Assembly: GCF_047739745.1 (NCBI RefSeq)
Contig: NZ_JBLLVA010000023.1
Location: 1-64,000 of the forward strand
DNA: 64,000 nt
Source of the DNA: Pseudaminobacter sp047739745
Lineage (GTDB): Bacteria; Pseudomonadota; Alphaproteobacteria; Rhizobiales; Rhizobiaceae
Direction of reading: 5' to 3'
The notes below the pieces were generated by a model, which was given only the letters and a program-made list of their open reading frames with translations, made no database searches and was not told where the DNA came from. Made by a program: the position numbers and the translations under genes. Shown here in pieces: positions 27,355 through 35,499 of the stretch (positions are counted from its first letter, which is position 1; the number at the start of each line of letters is the position of its first letter).

Positions 27355-27497
27355 TTATCTCGCCTGTGGTTTGTGCATCATGTGAACCGTCTGGATGCCG
27401 GACAGGATTGTCGTTGCGCAGCCGGTTGATTTGATCCTGAGCATGGCCCGACACGGCGCTTGATACTCCGGTGATCCTGCTCGATCCGGTTGTTCAC
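27355..27497 (-). pseudogene. IS6-family transposase remnant (C-terminal fragment)
   Basis: On the minus strand, VNNRIEQDHRSIKRRV (from 27497) is followed, after a one-base frame change, by MLRIKSTGCATTILSGIQTV, then HMMHKPQAR and a stop at 27355-27357. This matches the C-terminus of IS6/IS26-type transposases (NNxxEQDHRxIKRR.RPMLGFKS..., then GIE.MHM). The catalytic N-terminal part and the inverted repeats are not recognisable, so it is a dead fragment marking a past insertion. Confidence 0.7.
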
Positions 27498-27897
27498 AGC
27501 AGGCGACGCCAAGAGCCTCATTGGCATTACTCGTCTAGTCCGAATTTATTACCCTCGTATTCTTGTGCTTTGATCCGATGACGACAGAATAGCCTGTGGA
27601 CACGGGCGTGATTCAACGAGGGAGAGGCCGTGTGGGACTGCTGTTCTCATGATAGCCGTGCTCTTGTCCTCGTATGGCGTAGCGGCGGACGAGCAGCCAG
27701 CCAACCCGACGTGCATGTGACCATTCCGGCCGGCGACGCACACATGTCGAACTGCGGTGGCGGCATCATCAAGGGACTCGACAAAAAGGGACGGCTTCTT
27801 CTCCGTACGCGCCGGGCCGGGAACGAACCCTGTATCCTGGACCGCCTGCACAACGGGGAAGGAGTGCGGGTCTGCGACCAGCGGGCGACTGGATCGC
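27498..27897. other. Region without an intact gene
   Basis: 400 nt between two gene remnants. Short frames exist on both strands, but none shows a family pattern, a ribosome site or consistent codon use. The region probably consists of decayed sequence. Confidence 0.4.
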
Positions 27898-27984
27898 CGA
27901 CCTCTCGGCGTGGCAATCGATCGTCAAGGCGCGGTGCTCGTGTCGGATGACGTCGGCAGGTGTGCGGTTTTGCCCCACCCATAA
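27898..27984 (+). pseudogene. C-terminal fragment resembling PQQ-type sugar (sorbosone) dehydrogenase
   Basis: The 28-residue reading RRPLGVAIDRQGAVLVSDDV followed by GRCAVLPHP and a stop resembles the last blade of soluble PQQ sugar dehydrogenases, which end with RPVGVAVDxxGALLVADDVGN. No upstream part of the family can be traced in any frame, so only the tail remains. The match is short. Confidence 0.4.
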
Positions 27985-28032
27985 ACGGCGTCTTCTTGCG
28001 TTGATGGCGTAGCGGAATGAAAGGTCATCCAG

Positions 28033-29745
28033 ATGTATTTCGTCGCCCTGGCAATAGATTACGACGGCACCTTGGCGCATGAGGGGAGTGTCTCTGAAAA
28101 AACGCTCGCTGCTCTCGAGCGTTTCAAGAAGACTGGCCGAAAGCTCATTCTCGTCACGGGACGAGAGCTGCCTGACCTCAAGCGGGTTTTTCCGAAGTTT
28201 GGAGTATTCGATAAGATTGTCGCTGAAAATGGAGCGCTGATCTATTCGCCGGCCAGTGAGCAAGAACGAATGATTGCAGCACCGCCGGACGCAAAATTTG
28301 TCGCCAGATTGAAGAAAAGTGGTGTGAAGCCGCTTTCGGTCGGTCAATCAATCGTTGCTACCTGGGAGCCGCATCAGGACACCGTCCTCAAAGTCATCAA
28401 CAAATTGGGTTTGGAACTGGAAATAATATTCAACAAAGGGGCGGTGATGATCTTGCCGAGCGGGATTAACAAGGCAACAGGATTGGTCGCCGCACTTCAG
28501 GACCTCAGGCTATCGCCGCATAATGTTGTCGGTATTGGCGATGCGGAAAACGATCACGCGTTTTTGCAGGCCTGTGGCTGCAGTGCCGCTGTGAACAATG
28601 CGCTTCCAGCCGTTAAGGATACCGCCGACCTGGTGACACGCGGCGCGCGTGGCAAGGGGGTCGAGGAAGTGATTGGAAAACTGATAAAGCGCGACCGCGA
28701 CATTATCCGAAAACACCGCGACGGTATTCTTCTGGGGTCAGACGGAAGCAAGGACGTGTTTTTGAAACCATCCGATACAATTCTGATTGCTGGAAGCTCC
28801 GGTATAGGCAAATCCACCTTAGCGACGGCACTCACTGAACGTTTCGCTGACGGCGGATTTCAGTTCTGCATTCTCGATCCAGAAGGAGACTATGACGGCC
28901 TTGAAAGCGCCGTCCGGCTGGGTGATGGCTCGAGCGCACCGACGAAGGCACAGGTGCTGGACCTGATCGAAAAGCCGGATGATAATGTGATCGTCAATGG
29001 GCTGGCGTTGCTGGTCGATGAGCGACCTGACTTCTTTGCAGAGTTGTTGCCCGATCTTGCCGGTTTCCGCTTTCGTACTGCAAGACCACATTGGCTCGTC
29101 ATCGACGAAGCTCACCACCTTCTGCCCAAGCGGCGCGATGACGCGCGGGCAGTCCTCACGTTGGAGTTGCCGGGCACGATTCTAATCACTGTGCACCCGG
29201 AATCCATTTCAACCGATGCTCTGCGACTTGTAACTGCCGTCATTGCAGTCGGTCCCAAATCGAAGAACATCATCAAGACATTTTGTAACGAGACGGGCAT
29301 CGAGCCACCTAAGAGCCTTCCATCGCCGAAGGAAGGCCGCGTTTTGTTCTGGCGGCCCAACACGGGCAAGAATGCAATTCTCGTCCAAGCAATTGAACCG
29401 CGCCAATCCCTCAAGCGCCACAGTCGAAAATATGCGGAGGGCCGCCTCGACGAGGCAGGCAGCTTCTACTTTCGCGGGCCCGACGCCTCAATGAATCTGC
29501 GGGCCCACAATCTGATGATTTTCGTTCAAATCGCTGAAGGCATCGATGACAGGACTTGGGAACATCACTTGCGCGCCGGTGACTATTCCGGGTGGTTTCG
29601 CCATCAGATCAGAGACAAGGCATTAGCGCGAGAAGCGGCTGAAGCAGAAAAGGATGAAACGCTTTCGGCGGAGGAGAGCCGTAAACGCGTTCTGGATGCA
29701 GTCCGCCGCCGTTATACTGCTCCCGCCACCGCCCCGAACGAATGA
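28033..29745 (+). CDS. HAD-family phosphatase fused to a HerA-like P-loop ATPase
   Basis: 570 residues in two modules. Residues ~1-225 are a Cof-type HAD hydrolase: motif I DYDGTL (about 9-14), a VTGR segment, and motif III/IV GIGDAENDHAFL near residue 170. From about 240, a P-loop ATPase follows with Walker A AGSSGIGKST, an LDPEGDYD strand typical of HerA/VirB4-like proteins, Walker B HWLVIDEAHHLL and a sensor segment GTILITVHPES. The last ~70 residues are charged and helical. No partner gene adjoins it. Function is not known; sugar-phosphate or nucleotide phosphatase activity regulated by the ATPase is inference. It lies in a zone of pseudogenes but is itself intact. Confidence 0.8.
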   Translation: MYFVALAIDYDGTLAHEGSVSEKTLAALERFKKTGRKLILVTGRELPDLKRVFPKFGVFDKIVAENGALIYSPASEQERMIAAPPDAKFVARLKKSGVKPLSVGQSIVATWEPHQDTVLKVINKLGLELEIIFNKGAVMILPSGINKATGLVAALQDLRLSPHNVVGIGDAENDHAFLQACGCSAAVNNALPAVKDTADLVTRGARGKGVEEVIGKLIKRDRDIIRKHRDGILLGSDGSKDVFLKPSDTILIAGSSGIGKSTLATALTERFADGGFQFCILDPEGDYDGLESAVRLGDGSSAPTKAQVLDLIEKPDDNVIVNGLALLVDERPDFFAELLPDLAGFRFRTARPHWLVIDEAHHLLPKRRDDARAVLTLELPGTILITVHPESISTDALRLVTAVIAVGPKSKNIIKTFCNETGIEPPKSLPSPKEGRVLFWRPNTGKNAILVQAIEPRQSLKRHSRKYAEGRLDEAGSFYFRGPDASMNLRAHNLMIFVQIAEGIDDRTWEHHLRAGDYSGWFRHQIRDKALAREAAEAEKDETLSAEESRKRVLDAVRRRYTAPATAPNE

Positions 29746-29881
29746 ATGCCAAAAGCGAAGTGGCAAAGCGGCTCAGTGCTGATTTGATGGCGGCGGCTAC
29801 TTCGAAAGCGCCGGTCTTTGTTCGGAACAGGAGTGGCCTGTCGCTGTTTAATCAGGACTAAGGACATGGAGACCGCAGGTC

Positions 29882-30187
29882 ATGACCTTCACCCTCGAGA
29901 GCGCCGCTTTCGTCAAGACCGAAAGAATCCCACCTCGATATTCTCGTGACTGCGACAACATCTCGCCGCCGCTTGAGTGCAATGATGCCCCCGGCAGGCT
30001 CCAAGAGCTTCACCTTGGCGCCGCATACGATCTCGACGTTCTTCGGGCACGTTCTGCCATAGATCAGTCAACGACCTCAACGCGTAGCCACAAGAAAGCA
30101 CCCATCGAAAAGCTGCTGAAGGAAGCCGAGCGGCACATACGGGGTCAGGCCGAAGTCGTCGGCATATTCGAGCGAAGTTCAACATGA
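29882..30187 (+). pseudogene. YbhB/YbcL (PEBP) family protein with internal deletion
   Basis: The first ~37 residues (FTLESAAFVKTERIPPRYS, then ISPPLECNDAP) match the N-terminus of YbhB/YbcL phosphatidylethanolamine-binding-like proteins. The last ~60 (AAYDLDVLRA, then LLKEAERHIRGQAEVVGIFER) match the family C-terminus. The ~60-70 residue middle, including the DPDAP...HW ligand segment, is missing, so the 101-residue product is probably non-functional. Its end overlaps the next gene by four bases. Confidence 0.65.
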
Positions 30188-31662
30188 GTATCGATCTCCC
30201 CGGCAGGGCGGGCAGTTGCTGGACAGTCGACCGTTCTACTTTTCGCCATCCGAGCTTGCAGGCTTCCCTCCACGCCGAGACTGTCGTCGTAGGCGCTGGA
30301 ATTGTCGGCCTCACCACAGCCTTGCGCCTCAGGGAACAGGGCCATGAGGTCGCCGTGATCGAAGCGCTCGATGTCGGTGGGCAGGTGACAGGGCGCTCGA
30401 CAGCCAAGATCACCACGCAGCACAGGCTTATCTACCACCAATTGATCGAACTGAGAGGACGTGAACTCGCGCAAGACTATGCCGACGCCAACAAAGCCGG
30501 GTGCGACCTCGTCCGCAGTTGGGTCGAGCAGTATGCAATCACTTGCGACTTCGAAGACCGCGATGCCTTTGTCTATACACAGGATCAGGCCCGTCGCGAT
30601 GAAATAGCAGCTGAAGCAAGGGCCGCGCAATCTCTCGGAATGGATGCTGCTATCCTAAGCCGCGCTCCCCTGCCATTCAAAACCGCCGCAGCCTTGCGGT
30701 TTCCGGGTCAGGCCCAGTTCAATCCGGCGAAATACCTCGATGGGCTGGCTAAAGCCTTTATCGAATGCGGCGGCTTGCTGTTCGAACGCAGCCGAGCCCG
30801 GCTGATCGATGAGGCGAGCCGCTGGCGCGTCGTCACCGATAACGGCAACGTTCACGCGGAGAACGTCGTCGTGGCCACGAACATGACCGTGAAGAGCCCT
30901 CTGGGCATGGCCCGGCGCACGCAGCCCCGCATGCATATAGCGATGGCGTTCCGAACAGACGACGTGCGTCTGCTGGACGGCATGTTCATTAGCCTGGAGG
31001 AGCCGAGCCGGTCATTGCGGATGGGCAGGGATCCAGACGGTTCCCTGCTCATCGTGCTGGGGCCACGCTTCAACACCGGGCAGGACGGTGACGTCGCCTC
31101 GCGCTTCAGGGAATTGGAGACCTGGGTCCGCCGACATTTCGAAGTGGGCGATACGGCATGGCGTTGGTGTAACGAAGACTACGACACGTCGGATCGCATC
31201 GCCTATGTCGGCGAGCCTGATCCTGAAAAGGCGCCCGGGTTCTATATCGCCACCGGCTTCAATGCCTGGGGCATCAGCAACGGCACGGCGGCTGGCATGC
31301 TGATCGGCGATCTCATACTGGGGCGACAAAGCCGCTGGAAGGCTCTCTATGATCCCAAGCGCTCTGCCCCAGACGATTTTCATCATGATGGTAAGAGCCA
31401 GTCTATCCTCACGTCAGTCGAGGACATCGCAGTCGGGCATGGCGGTGTGATCGAAAAGGGCGCCGAAAAGATCGCCGTCTGTCGTGACAGTCGGGGCGAG
31501 TTGCATGTGCTGTCGGCGAAGTGCACCCACAAAGGCTGCACACTGACCTGGAACAATGCTGACCTAACCTGGGATTGCCCTTGTCACGGCTCGATCTTTT
31601 CGGCGGACGGTTCGGTTATCCATGGTCCGGCCAAGGATCCTCTTCCTCAGGCCACTCTTTGA
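30184..31662 (+). CDS. FAD-dependent oxidoreductase with C-terminal Rieske [2Fe-2S] domain
   Basis: 492 residues. A DAO-type FAD fold occupies about 1-380 (VVGAGIVGLTTALRLREQGH near residue 38; ATGFNAWGISNGTAAG near residue 355). The Rieske domain at about 400-485 has both cluster motifs, CTHKGC and CPCHGSIF. This fusion is common in soil bacteria and is thought to act as a self-contained electron-transfer oxidase, but the substrate is unknown. It is followed 80 nt later by sodC. Confidence 0.88.
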   Translation: MSIDLPGRAGSCWTVDRSTFRHPSLQASLHAETVVVGAGIVGLTTALRLREQGHEVAVIEALDVGGQVTGRSTAKITTQHRLIYHQLIELRGRELAQDYADANKAGCDLVRSWVEQYAITCDFEDRDAFVYTQDQARRDEIAAEARAAQSLGMDAAILSRAPLPFKTAAALRFPGQAQFNPAKYLDGLAKAFIECGGLLFERSRARLIDEASRWRVVTDNGNVHAENVVVATNMTVKSPLGMARRTQPRMHIAMAFRTDDVRLLDGMFISLEEPSRSLRMGRDPDGSLLIVLGPRFNTGQDGDVASRFRELETWVRRHFEVGDTAWRWCNEDYDTSDRIAYVGEPDPEKAPGFYIATGFNAWGISNGTAAGMLIGDLILGRQSRWKALYDPKRSAPDDFHHDGKSQSILTSVEDIAVGHGGVIEKGAEKIAVCRDSRGELHVLSAKCTHKGCTLTWNNADLTWDCPCHGSIFSADGSVIHGPAKDPLPQATL

Positions 31663-31742
31663 CTCCAGCCAAGTTATCGGAAAAAACAGGTGGTGGCCGC
31701 TCCTATTGTTTTGAGACTCATGCACTTTAGAAGGAAAATTGA

Positions 31743-32252
31743 ATGAAAACTATCCTTGTCGCAACAATCGCCAGCTGCGCATTGCTTTCTTCCGTTGCCG
31801 CGCAGGAAAACGCGCAAGCTTCCGCCACTTTCGTCAACATGTCGGGCGAGCAAAATGGAAAAGCCACCCTTACGGCTACAGCCGACGGTATCCTCATCGA
31901 GATCGAGGTGACCGGCCTACCGTCTGGCCAATGGGTTGCGTTTCATATCCACGAAACCGGAACATGCAACGCGCAGACCGGTCATGAATCGGCCGGCGGG
32001 CACTTCAATCCAAAAAATGCTGAGCACGGCTATATGGCCGCAAACGGACCGCATGCGGGTGACATGCCCAATCAATATGTCGGATCTGACGGCACACTGC
32101 ATGCGCAGGTATTCAATACTATGGTGACGCTGGACGACGGTGAGACGGCCGTCCGCGGCAAGGCCCTTATGATTCATGGCGGCCCGGATGACTACAAGAG
32201 CCAGCCGTCGGGCGATGCAGGAAACCGCCAGGCCTGTGCAGTCATCGAGTAG
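31743..32252 (+). CDS. sodC: Cu/Zn superoxide dismutase, periplasmic
   Basis: 169 residues. A Sec signal peptide (about 1-20, ending SSVAAQ) targets the periplasm. Copper and zinc ligands are visible: HIHETG, GGHFNP, GPHAGDMPN and MIHGGPDDY. The two disulfide cysteines are in GTCN and QACAVIE. It converts superoxide to hydrogen peroxide and oxygen. The Shine-Dalgarno is AGAAGGAAAA. Confidence 0.94.
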   Translation: MKTILVATIASCALLSSVAAQENAQASATFVNMSGEQNGKATLTATADGILIEIEVTGLPSGQWVAFHIHETGTCNAQTGHESAGGHFNPKNAEHGYMAANGPHAGDMPNQYVGSDGTLHAQVFNTMVTLDDGETAVRGKALMIHGGPDDYKSQPSGDAGNRQACAVIE

Positions 32253-32554
32253 GGCCCTGCTGCCGCGGTCGAGAGATCCAGATTTACGTTTCGGATGAAC
32301 AGGCCCGTTCATCCGGTCCATCAGGACGCATCGTTACAATCCTTGTAGCCGGAGCGCGGCACCGCGCCGTTATATGTTGCGGGCTCATCTTGCCAAGGCG
32401 GCAGGAGCCATAGCGCTCGCGGGCAACGGCCGCGGCATCTGGCTCCGCTTCTCCAGATACGACAGAACCGCAGCGATCGATCTGCTCATCTACATCAATC
32501 GCGCTGGCAAGGGGCTTGAGCAGCGCCGGGAATCCAACTGATCTGCGTCGCCGC
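32253..32554. other. Convergent intergenic region between sodC and hutD
   Basis: 302 nt. It contains one good hairpin (32292-32315) and a 55-codon open frame at 32374-32541 (+) without ribosome site or recognisable family. Nothing else is supported. Confidence 0.5.
32292..32315. terminator. Hairpin between convergent sodC and hutD
   Basis: CGGATGAAC (32292-32300) and GTTCATCCG (32307-32315) form a perfect 9-bp stem with a 6-nt loop, 40 nt after the sodC stop. There is no long T tract, but placement between convergent genes suggests it ends one or both transcripts. Confidence 0.5.
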
Positions 32555-33100
32555 TCAGCCGGATATGCACACGTCCAGCACCTGCGCACCCGCAAAGGTG
32601 GCGACGAGCGACGGTGGGGCGGCTGCGAGATTGACGAGGTCGAACCGCGCAAGCCCGGCCCGATCCTCAAGCAGCAGCGCAAGCCGCACGTGCTCGTCGA
32701 CTCTCCGGCGACTGGGATCGAGCGGGCCGCGCAAGACGTCGGCCCGCAACGGCCTGCGCACCATTACGTTGAAATCGAGCAGCCGCTCGCCCTCCAGCAG
32801 CGCCGCGGCCGACACATCGCCGGGAAAGGAAAAGGGCTCGCAGGCCGCATCAAGCCGGCGTTTCTCCTCGCCGACGGACAGGACCATTGCGCCGCCCTCC
32901 AGCACAGTCAGTACCCGGTCCACGCCGGAAAAAGCGGAAAACGGACCGGAGGCGGCGACGACGGCCGTGCTGATGCGCCAGTCGAAATTCTCGAAATCCG
33001 CGCCAAGCGGCGAAACCGCGATCTCGGCCGTCTCGCCACCACCGTTCTTCCAAGGACGGAACACCCTGTCCGAGCGCCGGAAGATCCCCGTTGCGGTCAT
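32555..33100 (-). CDS. hutD: HutD-family protein
   Basis: 181 residues, cupin-like HutD family. The N-terminus RPWKNGGGETAEIAV and the following FDWRISTAVVAASGPFSAF are characteristic. HutD is a conserved companion of histidine-utilisation genes, proposed to limit pathway flux by binding a metabolite. It is the last gene of the minus-strand hut arm, 106 nt after hutC. Confidence 0.88.
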   Translation of the reverse strand: MTATGIFRRSDRVFRPWKNGGGETAEIAVSPLGADFENFDWRISTAVVAASGPFSAFSGVDRVLTVLEGGAMVLSVGEEKRRLDAACEPFSFPGDVSAAALLEGERLLDFNVMVRRPLRADVLRGPLDPSRRRVDEHVRLALLLEDRAGLARFDLVNLAAAPPSLVATFAGAQVLDVCISG

Positions 33101-33206
33101 GTTTTCGGGTCCCTGAAATGGCTTGTACGCCTTCTATCCCGATGCAGGCATCTTGCAGTGAGGCCAAGCTCGGATGCAAGGCGGGAGGCGCATTCCGCGC
33201 CACCGG

Positions 33207-34001
33207 TCATGGTCCGGAAACCGGTTGCGGTCCGGCGGTCTCAGGCGCCGTCATTGCCTCGAACGGGCCAGTGGCCAAAGCGGTCCTGGCCGTTGTCGTG
33301 CCGAGGAGATGGCCCGGCTGGAAGGCGACCCTGACGGTGGTGATTGGCCCCAGATCGTTCCACGTGGTGCGGTGCATGATCAGCAGCGCCTGTCCCGGTT
33401 CGGTCTGCAGCAATCTCGCATCGCGCTGATTGGCGTTCTCGGCTGTAAAGGCCAGTTCGGCCCGCAGATAGGGGGCGTTGCGCACCAGCCATTCATTGGC
33501 GTTCAACTGCCAAAAATCGGCCTTTTCGAGCCCCGGCGCGGCGCGGGGATTGATCCAACGATCCTCCAGTTGGAATGGCTGGCCGTTGCCGTAATGTATG
33601 GCGCGCATGTGAACCAGCACCTCGCCTTCCGGCAGGCCGAGCCGCGCGGCGATTTCACCCGGAACCGGGCTGCGCCTTTGCGCTACGACCCGGTGGCTGT
33701 AGTCCATGCCCGCCTGCTCAACCTGTTCGCGCACGATGGAAATCGTGAAGGTCGCCTTGCGCACCGGATCGACGGCGACGCGCGTGCCGGCCCGGCGGCG
33801 GCGATCCAGCAGCCCTTCGTCGGCCAGAAGCTGCAAGGCCTTGTTGACGGTCGCACGTGCCGCGTCGAATTCGATCGCCAGGTCGGCCTCGTCCGGAATG
33901 CGGTCGCCTTGACGCCATTCGCGCTCGACGATGCGACGGCGCACTTCATTGGCGATGTTCTGTGCCTTGGAGGAGGTCGGGCCGGTGGGCTTGTCGGTCA
34001 C
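33207..34001 (-). CDS. hutC: HutC, histidine-utilisation repressor (GntR/UTRA family)
   Basis: 264 residues. A GntR winged helix (PDEADLAIEFDAARATVNKA, then LLADEGLLDRRRRAGTRV) is at about 30-80, and a UTRA effector domain from about 95. HutC normally binds urocanate and releases hut promoters. The start overlaps the hutF stop (ATGA). The three iterated GTTTAGAC boxes between hutF and hutI are its likely operators. Confidence 0.92.
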   Translation of the reverse strand: MTDKPTGPTSSKAQNIANEVRRRIVEREWRQGDRIPDEADLAIEFDAARATVNKALQLLADEGLLDRRRRAGTRVAVDPVRKATFTISIVREQVEQAGMDYSHRVVAQRRSPVPGEIAARLGLPEGEVLVHMRAIHYGNGQPFQLEDRWINPRAAPGLEKADFWQLNANEWLVRNAPYLRAELAFTAENANQRDARLLQTEPGQALLIMHRTTWNDLGPITTVRVAFQPGHLLGTTTARTALATGPFEAMTAPETAGPQPVSGP

Positions 34002-35374
34002 ATCCGCTCCTGCAGTCGGCCGATACAGGCCAGGTAATCGGCCGTGATCCGGTCATGGTCTCTATGCCTGCCATTGCGCACGACATGACGGCCCGCCGCC
34101 CAGACATCGCGCACAAGCCCGTCGCCACCGGCAAAGACAAGGCTGTCGAGGCGTTCGTCGCCCTTACGGCCGTAAAGCACCGGGTTGTCCAGCGAAACCG
34201 CACATAGATCGGCCCATAGACCGGTGGCGATCGCGCCGGTGTCGCGTCCTGCTGCGCTCGCGCCGCCATCAAGGCCGGCTTCGTAAACCACCCGGCCAGT
34301 GGAGCGTCCCGGCTCGGCCAGCACGGCGCGCGCAGTGTCGCGCAGACGCTGGCTGTATTCCAGCGTGCGTAACTCCTCGATTAGTGAGATGCGAATGTTG
34401 CTGTCCGAGCCGAAGCCGAGCCGCCCGCCCGCATCCTTCCAGATCGTGGCGTTGAAGATGCCGTCGCCAAGGCTTGATTCGGTGATCGGGCACAGGCCCG
34501 CGACGGCGCCCGTCGCGGCCAAGCGGCGAGTTTCGTCCTCGGTCATATGGGTCAGGTGGATCAAGGTCCAGCGGCGATCGGGCCTGTAATTGTCCAGCAG
34601 CCATTCGACGGGGCGGCGACCTCGCGCGGCTTGCACTTCCTCGATCTCGGGCAGCTGCTCCGCCAGATGCATGTGCAGCGGCCGCTCCGGGCGCAAGCCT
34701 TCACAAAATGTCAACGCTTCGGGGCTCACCGCACGCAGCGAATGCGGCGCGACTCCGATGCCCGCATCCGCCGGCAGGTGGCTCAGCGCCGCTTCGGCGG
34801 CGTCAAGGAGCGAAGCGAATTCATCCGGCTTCGTGCCGAAACGTTGCTGGCCCGGACCGAGCGGCCGACGGTCCACCCCGCCGAATTGATAATGCACCGG
34901 CAGCAGCGTCAGCCCGATGCCGGTGCGGGCAGCAGCGGCCGCGATGCGCTCGGACATTTCAGCTATATTGTCGTAGAATGCCCCACCGGGCTGGTGGTGC
35001 AGGTAATGGAACTCCACATTGGTGGCGTAGCCAGCCTCCAGCATCTCCATCTGCACCAGCGCGGCGATGGCCTCGACGTCATCCGGCGTTAGGTGATCTA
35101 GGAAACGGTACATGATCTGGCGCCATGTCCAGAACGTATCGCGCGGCTGCGGCCCGCGTGCCTCCGAAAGTCCCGCCATGGCGCGCTGGAAGGCATGGGA
35201 ATGGAGGTTCGCCAGGGCAGGCAGCAGCAGATCGACCCGCTCGCCGATCGGTGTCGTGTCGCGTTCAACCTTGGCGATACGACCGTCGGTGCCAAGTTCG
35301 ACGCTTACGTTTTCCGCCCAGCCTTCCGGCAGAAGCGCATGCTGCGCCCACAATGTCGTCATTCCGTTCTCCAT
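33998..35374 (-). CDS. hutF: Formimidoylglutamate deiminase
   Basis: 458 residues, amidohydrolase superfamily. The metal site is present: HSH in PALANLHSHAFQRAM near residue 55, a later MHLAEQLPEIEEVQ, and GFGSDSNIRISLIEELRTL near residue 320. HutF converts N-formimidoyl-glutamate to N-formyl-glutamate and ammonia, the fourth step of the five-enzyme histidine pathway. It is divergent from hutI and first in the hutF-hutC-hutD arm. Confidence 0.93.
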   Translation of the reverse strand: MENGMTTLWAQHALLPEGWAENVSVELGTDGRIAKVERDTTPIGERVDLLLPALANLHSHAFQRAMAGLSEARGPQPRDTFWTWRQIMYRFLDHLTPDDVEAIAALVQMEMLEAGYATNVEFHYLHHQPGGAFYDNIAEMSERIAAAAARTGIGLTLLPVHYQFGGVDRRPLGPGQQRFGTKPDEFASLLDAAEAALSHLPADAGIGVAPHSLRAVSPEALTFCEGLRPERPLHMHLAEQLPEIEEVQAARGRRPVEWLLDNYRPDRRWTLIHLTHMTEDETRRLAATGAVAGLCPITESSLGDGIFNATIWKDAGGRLGFGSDSNIRISLIEELRTLEYSQRLRDTARAVLAEPGRSTGRVVYEAGLDGGASAAGRDTGAIATGLWADLCAVSLDNPVLYGRKGDERLDSLVFAGGDGLVRDVWAAGRHVVRNGRHRDHDRITADYLACIGRLQERM

Positions 35375-35407
35375 CCTGCCGGATCGGCGCCGGGCATATC
35401 TGCCTAC

Positions 35408-35470
35408 ATAAGTTTAGACATACCATGAAAATAAGTTTAGACATAGACGCCCAATTATGTTTAGACGTAA
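35408..35470. promoter_or_regulatory. Three iterated boxes in the hutF-hutI divergent promoter (putative HutC operators)
   Basis: The 15-mer ATAAGTTTAGACATA occurs twice exactly (35408-35422 and 35431-35445), and a third variant TTATGTTTAGACGTAA lies at 35455-35470. The GTTTAGAC cores are 23 and 24 bp apart, about two helix turns. The composite TAtGTyTAgACrTA is nearly palindromic, as expected for a dimeric GntR/UTRA repressor. They fill the 125-nt gap between the two divergent hut arms. Confidence 0.65.
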
Positions 35471-35499
35471 AAATCACAAGCTAGTGGAGCGCGTGCCGG

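Noticed and set aside
32374..32541. 55-codon frame between sodC and hutD
   Set aside because: No ribosome-binding site, no recognisable family, and it lies between convergent genes; kept only as a note on that intergenic region.
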